Assembly: GCF_023065955.2 (NCBI RefSeq)
Contig: NW_026622875.1
Coordinates: forward strand, 9,216,501 to 9,280,500
Source of the DNA: Ursus arctos
Lineage: Eukaryota; Chordata; Mammalia; Carnivora; Ursidae
Length of the DNA: 64,000 nt
Reading direction: 5' to 3'
Each line of letters starts with the position of its first letter. Within the stretch, counting starts at the first letter, position 1. The notes under the pieces are model-generated. The model had not been told where the DNA came from. It did not search any database and saw only the letters and a list, made by a program, of their open reading frames with translations. Shown piece by piece: positions 34,401 through 44,649 of the stretch. The translations under genes and the position numbers were made by a program.

Positions 34401-34578
34401 AAGACAGGAAGGCAATTGGAAAGAGTTTGCAACCGTACCGAGGACAGACAGGCAGTGGGAAGACAGGAAGGCAATAGGAAAGAGTTTGCAACCGTACCGA
34501 GGACAGACAGGCAGTGGGAAGACAGGAAGGCAATTGGAAAGAGTTTGCAACCGTACCGAGGACAGACAGGCAGTGGGA
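34401..34578 (+). repeat. 59-bp minisatellite, three copies
   Basis: Three head-to-tail units start at 34401, 34460 and 34519. Units 1 and 3 agree fully and unit 2 differs at one base (AATTGG to AATAGG). Each unit begins AAGACAGGAAGGCAATTGG and ends CAGACAGGCAGTGGG. Because 59 is not a multiple of three, any frame across it reads the unit in all three phases, which explains the periodic peptides seen on both strands. Confidence 0.97.
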
Positions 34579-34579
34579 G

Positions 34580-36145
34580 AGGAGGCAAAAGGATGAGGGA
34601 CTTTCAAACTCTCCAAGGAAGCTGCCAGAGAAAACCAGCTAAAACAAAGCAGGGAAGGTGAGGCTGCAAACTTCACAGAACTCGCCAGGACTGAAGCTTT
34701 TGATGAATGAGTCAACGTAGCTCATATACTAATTATAGTTGAACTTCTTCAGTATACTTGTACGTATTTTCCTGAAATAAATAAGCATTTTTAAATGGTT
34801 GTTTTAATAGTTCCTTTTGGTTTATTATTTACTCAAACCCTCTGTCTGTCCAAAGACTTCTTCAGTTCAACATTATTATCTAAGTCTGGAAGAGATTTGA
34901 TTGGTGATTTATTTTGTAAAAGAATAGGACTGTGCTTCCCTTTGCCCCAAAAAGAGATCTTAGCCACGTCTTCTGGGTCCACAGTGGGTCCTATACTGCC
35001 CATCTGTCTGGAAGACAGACGTTTCCTGACCTGCCCTGCAAAGTATAAAGCAGGTGCCACTGTGAATTTTTAACTAACAACTCCTAGAAACAATAAGCTT
35101 TCCTTTTCCTAAATTTCACGATTATATCCATTTAAGCATACCTTCATTTTTTTTTTTTACTAGTGGTTTAAATAGTAGAAAGATACAGAAAGGGGAACAT
35201 AAAAGATTAGAGCGGAAAGAAGCTTTTCATAACTTATCAATACATGAGCACCAGCCCCGGCATCCTATCCCCCAGCATCCTTTGAATCAAACACTGGGTT
35301 TAGCAACGTGGTGGCACAGCACATACCAGCCAAAACAATAATGTTCTGTCCTTTGTAGGGGAACATGGAGCTCCTGACCCACCATCTGCTGTTTCTTCCC
35401 GCACCGCTGATGGATCAACGCTTACTCACACACCCTCTTGTGGGGATGGAGGAAAGCCGGTATCTCAGAGGTGGTTGCCTGGGTTTAGGCGGTTGGCTCC
35501 CATCACAGCACAGGTTGACTGGACTGCACAGGAACTGGGATAGGTCCTGACTCCTCAGTTTCATGATCCTATCAGCTGAGCTCCAGTGATTCTACCTTCC
35601 CCAAGGAGTATTACAAAGCCACCGTTCCTGATCAACAACGGAGGCTGAGAATGTGTCAGATAAAGGGATAAGATGATCAGTCAACATATGCAAAAGTACC
35701 ACATACACTTTGGGGGAGCAAGAAAAGTATGTCCTGGGATTTCTCTTGGGGCAGGGCAAGTTTCCGAGCCAAGGGGCTTGCTCAGCCAACTCCAGCCACA
35801 GCTGGCAAAGGCCTCCACCTGTCAAGGCTTGGCCAGTCTCTGATGTTCCTGAGGACCCATCCACCCCCAGAGGGCAGGGAGGCCTCTGGAGAGAAGTGGT
35901 CACAACTGTCTGTCTGATATTCTCCCAAATCACTCAGAAAATAATAAATTAAGTCCACCTGCAGGAAAACAGCTTGGCCTCCAGGGCCTCAGGGTGCAGC
36001 AGAAGAGAAAAATGCAAAGTGGTAATTACAGTTGAGACATCATTAAAGTCTGTTTATACATTTTCAAACATACGTTGTTAAATATTTTTTAAAAAGAAAG
36101 TTTCAGAACAGTGTGAAGCATATTATCCCATGAATGCAAATTTTT
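34580..36145. other. Unique stretch
   Basis: No gene is supported. A T run is at about 35149-35158. Overlapping frames at 35592-35933 (minus) and 35710-35952 (plus) lie in a GC-richer patch and have no homology that I recognise. Confidence 0.5.
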
Positions 36146-36149
36146 AAAT

Positions 36150-36600
36150 GTTTATTTAAAGTAGTTGAAGCACAGGAAAAACATCTGAAAGAATATGCCA
36201 CAAACTATTTTAAAATTATGACCAAATTATGAAAGACTTTCTTTTCCTAAATTGTACACTTCTGAATAATTTTATCTACAATGAGCATACATTTTTTAAA
36301 AACAGAAGACAAGAATAAATCTTTTAAATCAAGTCAAGCCTTTGAAGAATATTTAATAACATGGAAATTTTTCTTGAAAAAAAATCAGATTATAAAACAA
36401 TATATCTCCTGTGGTATTAATTTCTTAATATTTGTAAATATTGATAAAAGGAATTGATACAAGGATTTCCTAAAAGGAAATCCATTAAAATGCAAGAGTA
36501 AGTAATTTCTGGGTGAATGAATTGAAGGTGATTTTTATTTTTTATTTTTCTACATTTTCCAATGTTCTAGAAATAAGATATTTATAATTGGGAGGGGGCA
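36150..36600 (+). repeat. Old unassigned interspersed repeat, copies B and C
   Basis: Two successive blocks share motif order with 770-895. Block B (36150-36330) has ATCTGAAAGAATATGCCACA and TCTACAATGAGCATACATT. Block C (36340-36600) has AATATTTAATAACATGG, ATTTCTGGGTGAATGAATT and TTTTTCTACATTTTCCAATG. AT-rich and noncoding. Confidence 0.45.
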
Positions 36601-36729
36601 CAATAAGATAAGCCATAAAAAGCAGAGTAAATAATTCTCTGAATATAAACCTACCTAGGGAAATTGGGAAAAGACTTATCTAAGTAGGTGATACCCATGA
36701 GATGCCTGCAGTATTAATAGAAATTCACC

Positions 36730-37350
36730 AAGGGGATGGAAGCTATTCTTTCTCAGAGGAACTGTGTGCAAAAGGACATGGAGCGAAAAAGAGAGTGAGT
36801 GGCATAGTCAGGCAATGTCATGTGGGCTTATGAAGTGGGAAGGAGTGAAATTGATAAAAAATTAAACTATAAGGTGGGGCCCAAGATCTGGAATTGAATC
36901 TGTAAGCCAAGGAAGCCACCGATGGATTTAAAGTAGGGGAGTGACATGATTTGATTGGATCTGAATTCACTAGTTTCAGTTATGGATGATGGAGTCAAAC
37001 ACGGGAAGACTGAAGTAATACAGGTAAGGTTTGCAGTGGTAACGTATGAAATAATGAGGATGCCCAGGTTGCTGATCTGAGTGATTTTGTACTTCGTGGT
37101 ATTCTTTTCAAAGAAGACACAGGAATGGAGGGAGTTCAAGATGGAGACTGGGGGTGGGGAGGTAAAGGAGTAATTCATTTCATTAGGGACATGCTGAGTT
37201 GAAGTGACTGTGGGCCATCCGGGTAGAAACATCCAATTGGCAGCTACCAAGAGCAGTATGGGTCTGGCAGTCAGAAGAGACAGTGGACAAGAGACAAAGA
37301 TGTCAGAGCTCTGAGTTATAAGTGGTAGTTTACTTACCAAGGGTGTGGGC
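36730..37350 (-). mobile_element. L2 LINE internal region, antisense
   Basis: GCCAAGGAAGCCACCGATGG, AGGGGAGTGACATGATTTGA, GGGACATGCTGAGTTGAAGT, GGCCATCCGGGTAGAAACAT and CCAATTGGCAGCTACC follow the reverse complement of the L2 region upstream of its 3' end. The minus frame 36867-37391 runs along the L2 coding direction, but I see no intact catalytic box. The L2 may extend further right. Confidence 0.65.
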
Positions 37351-38110
37351 ATCCTGCTGGACTCATCCTTCACCCACCCTCTGTCCCACATGCATCCGAT
37401 AAGTCATTAAGGCTTATCTATTTGACTTTCTAATGATCTCTTGAATCTAGCTTCATCCTCATTATTTCATCTCCATTTTAGGGAGATATTGAGGAATGGT
37501 CTCGAATTTCTTCACAGAGACAAAGGCAAGGTCATTGGGCAGGAGTCAGGGAGTCAGGCCTAAGAAGGGAGTTTGAAAGAGGAATGAAACAATGAAGTAG
37601 CAAGTAAAACTGAACTGGCAGGGTCAAGGAATCGACCATGAGGTAGCAGTGAGGCTCCCACGGAGGCTAGTCGGGACCTACCAACTGGCAAGATGACATG
37701 ATTCTTTCCTCCATGATGCTCAGCTGCTGACCATGTATGGATACAGAGAAGAAAATATTTAAATATTGTCAAGGCTGAGAATTTAGAACTTGGGATCTGC
37801 AAGGCCAGAATCACAGGGTTGAGAAATCGAGAAGGCATCAGCCCAGAGGTTACAGAGGTGGATCTTGTGTGCTTGGCTGGCTGAGGAAAAAGAGAAGCCT
37901 GGGGCACTGTGGGGAATCGGAGGTAGTGAGGTGGCAAGATGTTCATGGAGGTATAGGGGCATGGGCTGACTGGTGGGAAAGGTGGTTGTGAGGAGAAAGG
38001 GAATCTCAGAGCCCAGAACATCATAAGAAAGAGACAGTCTCTTGAGCCAGGGACGAAGTGGCAAAAGTGGGCGGAGTGTCCACACAGGAAACGAAAGATA
38101 ACCAGTGGGG
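37351..38110. other. Undetermined stretch, possible L2 continuation
   Basis: The composition (A and G rich on plus) and the long overlapping minus frames (37560-38024, 37783-38085) resemble the neighbouring antisense L2. Individual motifs are too diverged to be sure. I see no host gene. Confidence 0.4.
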
Positions 38111-38114
38111 ACTC

Positions 38115-38335
38115 ACTGGGGAGTGGCAGTCAGACCTCTGGACCTAGAGTCAGGAGTCCTGGGTTTCAGTTTCATCCCGGCCACTTTCTGTCTGCATGAC
38201 CTTGAGCTTTACCCCCACACTCCCTGGGTTTTTGTTTCCTCCTGAGAATAGAAATATGAGGCACTATAAATATTAAATAATGTGCATGAGAGCTCCTGCC
38301 ACGTGGTTGGCCTCCATCAATGCTGACTAGAGATG
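38115..38335 (+). mobile_element. MIR SINE
   Basis: GGACCTAGAGTCAGGAGTCC, TGGGTTTCAGTTTCATCCC, TCTGCATGACCTTGAGCTTT and GTTTCCTCCTGAGAATAGAA, then AAATATTAAATAATGTGCAT, follow MIR in order. Confidence 0.8.
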
Positions 38336-38339
38336 GAGA

Positions 38340-39095
38340 ATGGTATGTCAGGCATGAAACAGGGGGGCATTGGGGCCCAGTGACTTGAGGGAAGATGGCC
38401 CAAAGAATTTGGGAAAGGAGAAAGGAGAAGCAGGCTGGGGAGAGCAGATACTTTTTGACAGCTTCCCAATTTTGCTTTGAGCTGACCTTACTACCATCGA
38501 GTGGTAGAAGCAAAGAGAAGCTGTCCTGAGAGATATTTTGGTCATGATAGTTTGCAAAAGCTGACAGCTTTACTTCATTTGATTTATGAAGACTGTTTTA
38601 AAAACCCAGCCAACTTGGTGCTGAGAGACCTGTGTTCTTGAACCCACCTCCTCCTGCCCGCTCCAGGCACTCATTCCATCAGTTACCCCCTCTGGCCAGC
38701 ATGACCCATCTCTCCTCCACTGGCAACTGCTCTTTGGCCTCCAAACACCCTGCAGCTCCACCCAGTCTCTCTCTACTTCCTCACGAACCACAGTGGGGAC
38801 CAAACAGAGCTGAACAGAATCTAAGACTCCCTCTGGGTATAAGAGGGACCTGGAGCTGCACGAACTGATCCCAGCCAGGTCTGGCAGGAGCAGAATCACA
38901 CTGGCAGGAAACAAGGTCAGAATGGCAGGTGGATGCGCAGAGGAGACGGGAACACGAAAACAGGACAAATAACCATCTTTCTCCCTTACTTCTAATTCCA
39001 GTCTTCTCTCCATCCTGGGTAAGCCTTTGGCTGACTTGATTTCTTTGCTGAACGAGACATGGAATACACGAATAAACATATTGCACTCATATGAT
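38340..39095. other. Unique stretch
   Basis: No gene is supported. The long minus frame at 38570-39079 (169 codons) overlaps a plus frame at 38632-38868 and a second minus frame at 38781-39086. None shows a domain I know. Confidence 0.5.
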
Positions 39096-39099
39096 CACA

Positions 39100-39335
39100 A
39101 TAGCTGACACATTCGTAGCATCTACTAAGTGCCACGATTTGCTCTAGGTTTGTTACGTGGGCTAACTTCTTCAAAGTACACAACAATCCCATGAGGTGGG
39201 CATCATTATCATCCTTATCATACAGCCGAGGGAAGTGAGGGGCACAAAAGTTAAGTAACTTGCTCAACGTCACATGCTTAGTAAGGAGTAGAAATGGTAG
39301 CCGAACCCAGGAAGTCTGGGTCATTAGCATTTTGC
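39100..39335 (-). mobile_element. MIR SINE, antisense, first of a pair
   Basis: TCTACTAAGTGCCACGATTT, CAATCCCATGAGGTGGGCAT, AGTTAAGTAACTTGCTCAAC and CACATGCTTAGTAAGGAGTA, then AACCCAGGAAGTCTGGGTCA: near full-length MIR complement. Confidence 0.85.
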
Positions 39336-39359
39336 GGAACATTCACTCCTACACTTTTT

Positions 39360-39540
39360 CTCATTTCCACCTCATAAGAATGTTGAGAAGTCCAGGTGGC
39401 ATGTCTAATGATGTTCATTACCATTCAACAGATAAGGAAACTGAGTCTGGGAAATAAAGTGGTTGCTTGAGGTCCTAGTTAGGAGATGGAAAAGTTAGGA
39501 ACCCTAGTTCTCTACTCCAAATCCCTGCCACTGAGGAGAC
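39360..39540 (-). mobile_element. MIR SINE, antisense, second of a pair
   Basis: CATTCAACAGATAAGGAAAC, TGAGTCTGGGAAATAAAGTG, GGTCCTAGTTAGGAGATGG and CTAGTTCTCTACTCCAAATC repeat the MIR order only 25 bases after the first copy ends, so these are two independent insertions or one duplicated element. Confidence 0.7.
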
Positions 39541-39564
39541 AGAGATGAGGTGAGAGAAGCTGGG

Positions 39565-39602
39565 GTCTTAGATGGTGATGGTCTTAGATGGTGATGGTGA
39601 TG
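39565..39602 (+). repeat. Short tandem duplication
   Basis: GTCTTAGATGGTGATG occurs at 39565-39580 and 39581-39596, followed by one more GTGATGG. Confidence 0.95.
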
Positions 39603-40570
39603 GGCAGCAGGGATCCAGAAAGGGCACCAAGCCAGCCTGGCTGATAGGTGAGTCTTCAGGGCAGTTTGGCACAAGCTCTGACAAGACAAGTTCAATGCTA
39701 AGGGCTTCTCTGGCCATGCACGTGCATGCACTGCCACTTGCTTTAAATGCTTAGTTCGGGGTTTCTGAAGTGCCCCTATTCTTAGGCAGTAGATCTTCCA
39801 GTGCGCGTGGCAATCCCAACAAGGGCTCTAGTCTGGGCCCTGACAGCATCATTGCCCTCGATCCTGGGGCTCCAGTGACTTTGTCTCTGTCTTCAACTTC
39901 ATCCTCCTTCACTCTGTCCCATGAGACTTGCATCCTACCCCTTCTTAAAGCTCTCACCTCCCTGACTTGCTGCCGCCTCCCCTGACTCTCCCCGGGCCCT
40001 CTACCCCCACACTCCACCCCTCATTGCAGGCATTGTTCAGGCCTCATTTACTTTTAGCTCTGTGTACTTCCCAGATGGTCTCATCTCACTTCATGACTTC
40101 CGATATTATTTTTAAACTGTTCCTTAAATCAATTACCGCAGGGTTAAAAAAATCATATTAAAGGCTGAAACTAAAACTCTTGTTTTGAATGAAACTTTAT
40201 TCATTTAGGAAGACATCCGATTGGATTTCTTGGGTAGAAAAAGATAAGATCCAGGGAAAAATCTGGAAGGAGAGGGCAGAGCCTAAGGAGGACCAAACTG
40301 ATTTTCTTAAGAAAGGGAGGGATTTTAGAATGAGTGCAGAGGGTGGAGTGTTCCCAAGGGGAGAAGTAAAGATAAGGGCATGAACTCATGCTTCACTGAA
40401 TTGGCAGAAATGGCTGAGGGACTCTTTAAAAAAAGGGATGTCCCTAAGTCAACCTTAAGTTATTTGCATATCTGCAATGTGGAGCCCCTCAGTTTTACCT
40501 GATGTTCAATAAATTCTACTATCAGTAAAGGACTTGCGTGAGCCGGTTTTTATGAACTCTCTTCCCCAAA
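39603..40570. other. Unique stretch
   Basis: No gene is supported. The CT-rich part 39830-40040 has L2-like composition, but I cannot align it. Frames 39751-40017 (minus) and 39770-39985 (plus) overlap. Confidence 0.45.
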
Positions 40571-40590
40571 ATAAAGACGATGCTGATTCA

Positions 40591-40791
40591 GGGGCGCCTG
40601 GCTGGCCCAGTTGGTTAAGCATCTGTCTTTGGCTCAAGTCATGATCCCAAGGTCCTGGGATCAAGCCCCACATGGGGCTCCCTGCTCAGTGGAGAGCCTG
40701 CTTCTCCTTCTCCCTCTGTTGCTCCCCCTGCTTGTGTGCTCTTTCTCTCTCTGTGTCAAATAAATAAATAAAATCTTAAAAAAAAAAAAAA
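40591..40791 (+). mobile_element. Carnivore SINEC
   Basis: Head GGGGCGCCTGGCTGGCCCAG, standard body, AAATAAATAAATAAAATC and a run of 16 or more A. The 17-bp target duplication AAGACGATGCTGATTCA (40574-40590) recurs at 40792-40808 with one change. Confidence 0.97.
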
Positions 40792-40809
40792 AAGACAATG
40801 CTGATTCAA

Positions 40810-41205
40810 CATCTAGATAAATGAGGTACCGGATGGGGCAGTGTGCATGAGATTTTAGACAATCCACACACTAACTGAATGACGGGCTTCTAAATGCTCA
40901 GATATCTAGTAGAGAGTACTGGACTTGCCATGACTGAGGAAACAAGGAGCTTAAATTCATCTTGCATGGGCCTTAAGAAACATGGAAAGCCTGCTTCACA
41001 ATAATCCAATCATAAAGTTAATAATTTGCTCATGGTAAACATTTGGAATAATGACAAAAAGTAAAAAGAAGGAATAACTATAATGTCAACCCTCAATACA
41101 ATCATTATTAACACTTTAGTGTACAACTCTCCAATCTCTTTCCTAATAAAACTTGTCACAATATTTAATATACTTACATTACTTTCATATACTTCATACA
41201 CTTTC
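40810..41205. other. Unique stretch
   Basis: AT-rich, with no gene and no confident repeat. A minus frame at 41010-41228 is not recognised. Confidence 0.5.
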
Positions 41206-41209
41206 ATAT

Positions 41210-41790
41210 ATTCCAATCTCTCTCCCAAATTCTAGACCCATCTTTTCAAATTCCTGTCTATTGAACATCTAACTTGATGTGTCCTAAATTGTGTTCAATA
41301 TCTTCCCTCCCAAATAAAATCCCCTCACTCCAACGCTTTCTGCCTTTCCTCTTTTATTTAGTTAATGACAAGACCATTCTTTGTCTCATCAAAGATTGGA
41401 GCCATCTTTGACTCCCCTTTCATTCCCCCCCACCCCACAGCCAATAAAGCACAACGTTTAATGAGTTAAACCCCTGTGGTGTTTCTCTCATTAAACTGTT
41501 CTTACAATCACCACCTTATGTACCGCCACTTTGACTAGCTTCCTCATTCATACCCTCACCTCTCAAGACTAGAATTCTGAATAAGCCTCCTAGATAGCCT
41601 CCTTGCCTCCCCCCTCTAGTCCTCCTAGCAAAGCCAGCATATTGCTGCTTGGCTGATAGTCCACAAGTAGAGTATTATCAAGTCACTCCATTGCTAGAGA
41701 CTTCCAGCAGTTCTCCATTCCCCACCAACGTAAGCACCGACTTCCCCACCCCAGCATTCAGGATTCCCCTAAATGCAATTTTTCCCCATC
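41210..41790 (+). mobile_element. L2 LINE internal and 3' region, left part
   Basis: ATTGAACATCTAACTTGATG, AAAGATTGGAGCCATCTTTG, CTCCTAGATAGCCTCCTTGC, GCAAAGCCAGCATATTGCTG and AAGTCACTCCATTGCTAGAG follow L2 order ('aacatgtccaaaactgaactc', 'ggcgtcatcctcgactcc', 'agcctcctaactgg', 'catgtcactcccctgc'). The frame is decayed. Confidence 0.75.
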
Positions 41791-41896
41791 AAGTTAGATG
41801 GGGATCAAGTTACTAAATTACTCCCCCAAACACACTTCATATTTTTCCCTTCTAAACTTTGGACCTTAGACTTTTCTTCTTTTGCTAGTTTACCAT

Positions 41897-42275
41897 CTGT
41901 TAGAGGCTGAATTATAACTTCCTAAAATTCATGTGTTTTGAAGTTGTAACACCCAGGACCTCAGAATGTGACTGTATTCAGTGATGGGGCCCCTAAAGAA
42001 GGGATTAAGGTAAAATGAGGTCATATGGGTAGGCCCTGATCTAATATTACTGATGTCCTTACAGGACGGGCAATTCAGGTGATGATGCAGACAGAGGGCT
42101 GACCATGTAAGCAAAAAAGCAACCATGTGTAAGCCAAGGAGAGGAGCCTCGGAAGAAACCAAAGCTGCTGACACTTTGATCTTAAACTTCTAGCCTCCAG
42201 GACTGTGAGAAAATGATTTCTGTACTTATTTTCTGTTGTTGGTACTTTGTGGTAGCTGCCCCAGCAAACCCATGC
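41897..42275 (+). mobile_element. MLT1-type solo LTR (ERVL-MaLR)
   Basis: TGTTAGAGGCTGAATTATAA, AATTCATGTGTTTTGAAGTT, GTGACTGTATTCAGTGATGG, GGGATTAAGGTAAAATGAGG, GCAACCATGTGTAAGCCAAG, CAGCCTCCAGGACTGTGAGA-like wording and TGTGGTAGCTGCCCCAGCAA follow the MaLR LTR consensus. It is a solo LTR without internal sequence, inserted in the L2. Confidence 0.85.
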
Positions 42276-42510
42276 ACAACCTTCAAGGTCTGTCTCTAAT
42301 TCCTTGTTCTCTCTCCTTGGGACCTATGACACTCGGTGACACTCTGTTACTGCTCATTTGCTTACTTGATCTCCTGTGCGGTGTCCGGGACTCTGCCTTG
42401 TCCCCCACAATAGACTATGTTTTATTCATCTCTACAGTCATCACCGGGCCTAACTCAGAGCCTTGCAAATGGCAGATACTCAAAAAGCCCTTATAGGGTT
42501 GTATTAAAAG
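42276..42510 (+). mobile_element. L2 LINE 3' end, right part
   Basis: The stretch after the LTR returns to L2-like wording: CCCCACAATAGACTATGTTT, CAGTCATCACCGGGCCTAAC and GCAAATGGCAGATACTCAAA, in the same direction as 41210-41790. This is consistent with one L2 split by the LTR. Confidence 0.55.
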
Positions 42511-42747
42511 GAATTTTATTGCAGAATCATCTGTTTAAGTATTCCTATATTCAAAAAAAGGAATAAAATGATTATTGTAAGCAGCTGCAAAAATGTCATA
42601 CATTTTCTACAAACCCTCCAATTACCAAGCATTTTCCTCTGACATTGACTATCCAAGGAAAGAAAGTTACGAGACAAAATAAATCGTTATTATATACAAA
42701 GTTTAGATAGGTAAGGATCTCCCTTTTTACATTAGACATGCATTGTG

Positions 42748-42940
42748 TCCACGGGTAGCCAGCGTGGCATGGTGAAACAAACCGTGGCTTAGGAGTCCGA
42801 CTAATCTGGCTCCACACGTGGTTCTGCCATTTACTAGCAATATGAGCATTATCAGACTAGTTCACCTCCAGCTGGTTCCTTATCTGTAAAGTTGAAATGT
42901 CTATAACAACTTTATAGGACTGCCATGGGGACTGAATTAA
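42748..42940 (+). mobile_element. MIR SINE, first of a pair
   Basis: GGTAGCCAGCGTGGCATGG, CTTAGGAGTCCGACTAATCT, TTCTGCCATTTACTAGCAAT and CCTTATCTGTAAAGTTGAAA, then TAGGACTGCCATGGGG, follow MIR. Confidence 0.75.
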
Positions 42941-42944
42941 AAAT

Positions 42945-43215
42945 AAGGTTAGAGAGCCTGGGTTGGAGTCCCAGGATTGCACCATTTATCAGCTAATGAC
43001 CTCTGACAAGTTACTTAATTCCACGGGGCCTCAGTTTTCTGTTATAAAGGGATGGTGGCAAATCATCGTTCTGAGCTAATTAGGCTGATTCTGTGGCTAC
43101 CTGAAACAGTAAATATTTAATATATGTCAATATAATAAGTCAATATTAAAGTGCCTAATGCAGAGACTACCACATAGAGAAATATCCAGTAAGTAGTACT
43201 TTTATTATTATTACT
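42945..43215 (+). mobile_element. MIR SINE, second of a pair
   Basis: TTAGAGAGCCTGGGTTGGAG, GCACCATTTATCAGCTAATG, ACAAGTTACTTAATTCCACG and GGGCCTCAGTTTTCTGTTAT, then AGTGCCTAATGCAGAG, lie in the same direction directly after the first copy. A (TTA)n patch is at 43201-43214. Confidence 0.75.
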
Positions 43216-43219
43216 TGCA

Positions 43220-44390
43220 CCAGGAGGATTTACATCAAAAATACAATTACTATCATGAGGGAAAAGTAGTCTTTGTTACATGCTGTCGATTATACAGTTT
43301 CTAAGAGAGGATTCCAGTATTCGAAGCAACTTAATCTCCTGAATGAAAACAGTTTTGAGCTAGAACATTGACAAAGCAAGATATAATCTCATCACCTCTA
43401 ATCTAGTCTGTTGATGGCTTTGGTGTGTGCAGTTACCCCCTGCTCAAGCAGCCAGAACTCTATATCACAGTTACGTTGTTCAAAGATGAGAGATAAAGCT
43501 CTTGGTGAAACTGATTCAGCTTTATAACATGTACTTTCTGAGGGAGCCCAAAACAGGCTGCTCTCCCAACCAAAGCACATGCATGCGTCTGGGCCCTTCA
43601 GCACGAAGCCAAAGAGCAGTCAGTCAGGAAATCTCCAGGGGGCCCCAACCAGGGAATAATAAAGGCCATTTTTAAAATGTCTTTTACTTTACAAAAATTT
43701 GTTTATATCCTCCTTTCATGGGAAGAAAAAGCAGAGATGGACTATAACTTTTTTCAGTGGTTGGTATTTACATATGGTTTTTGGTATTAGCCCAGGACTA
43801 TAAACTCTCTTCTTAAATCACCACTATTTTGAAAACTCTACTGAATCAAGCACATAATAAGAGCTTAGTAAGTATTCTTTGAATTTCAACTAATCACTAA
43901 ATTAATGTCTATTTCAACGATTTCAGTCTACTAAAACCTTAGGCAATATTGGTGATACTCAACTAGAGTGGGCCAGCGAGAATTCATCATATTATCTGGT
44001 TAAAAAATTAATGAGAAATAATTTCATTTAAAAAAAATAAATTTATTTAGTAAAAAAAAAATTTATTCTGGATCTAAAATATGCCACGTATATAGGCTTT
44101 CAAAAAATAAACTAGATTCTCCATCCTCTCAAGATGGAATGGACAAATTCTTTCCCAATTCAATGAACTCTAAGAAAGAGAATTCTAGAAGTGTTTTGCT
44201 CCCTTCCTACCACTTTGATCCATTAAGCAAAGGGACAGAATTGTAAGAAGGGGACAGCTAAGCTTCTGGCCTTTTACAGGTGCTACACCTCCTCTTCTCC
44301 CCACTAGTATTTGGAAGAACAGCCTCTCAACTTTGTGGAGTAGAACCCTAGAGCAAAACCCCAGAGTCATAGAACGCTGGAGCCAGAGGT
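43220..44390. other. Unique AT-rich stretch
   Basis: No gene is supported. Near 43850-43885 there is a weak L2-tail-like string (AAGAGCTTAGTAAGTATTC). An A/T palindromic patch is at 44024-44070. Confidence 0.45.
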
Positions 44391-44394
44391 CCCT

Positions 44395-44645
44395 TGGTTG
44401 ACCAGGTGGTTACCTCATCAGTCTCAACCCCAGTAGGGGCATATCAGCTCAGTTGGGCATAGTTTTCAAAGTAGCATTCTCTTGTCCCCCAGGTTAGAAA
44501 TGTTCTGGATGGGTATGAGGCATGAAATATGCCTGCAGCACTATTCCTAGTTAAGAACTATTGGCATGGCCCAAGATTTCGATATAGTCTACAGGAATGC
44601 AAGGAACTTGCTTAAGATCATAGTGGAACCCCGCATCCAGCTCTC
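44395..44645. mobile_element. Possible MIR with an embedded MER5-like hAT element
   Basis: CAGTCTCAACCCC near 44419 and AGTTAAGAACTATTG near 44549-44563 look like the ends of a MER5-type element. The flanks (ATAGAACGCTGGAGCCAGAG; AAGGAACTTGCTTAAGATCA) resemble a MIR. Both calls are weak. Confidence 0.35.
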
Positions 44646-44649
44646 CTTT

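Noticed and set aside
34401..34578. Repeat array as a CRISPR
   Set aside because: The units are directly adjacent with no variable spacers, and the genome is mammalian.
36867..37391. 174-codon minus-strand frame
   Set aside because: It runs along the coding direction of the antisense L2 relic and shows no intact catalytic motif.
38570..39079. 169-codon minus-strand frame
   Set aside because: It overlaps other frames on both strands and has no domain or splice context.
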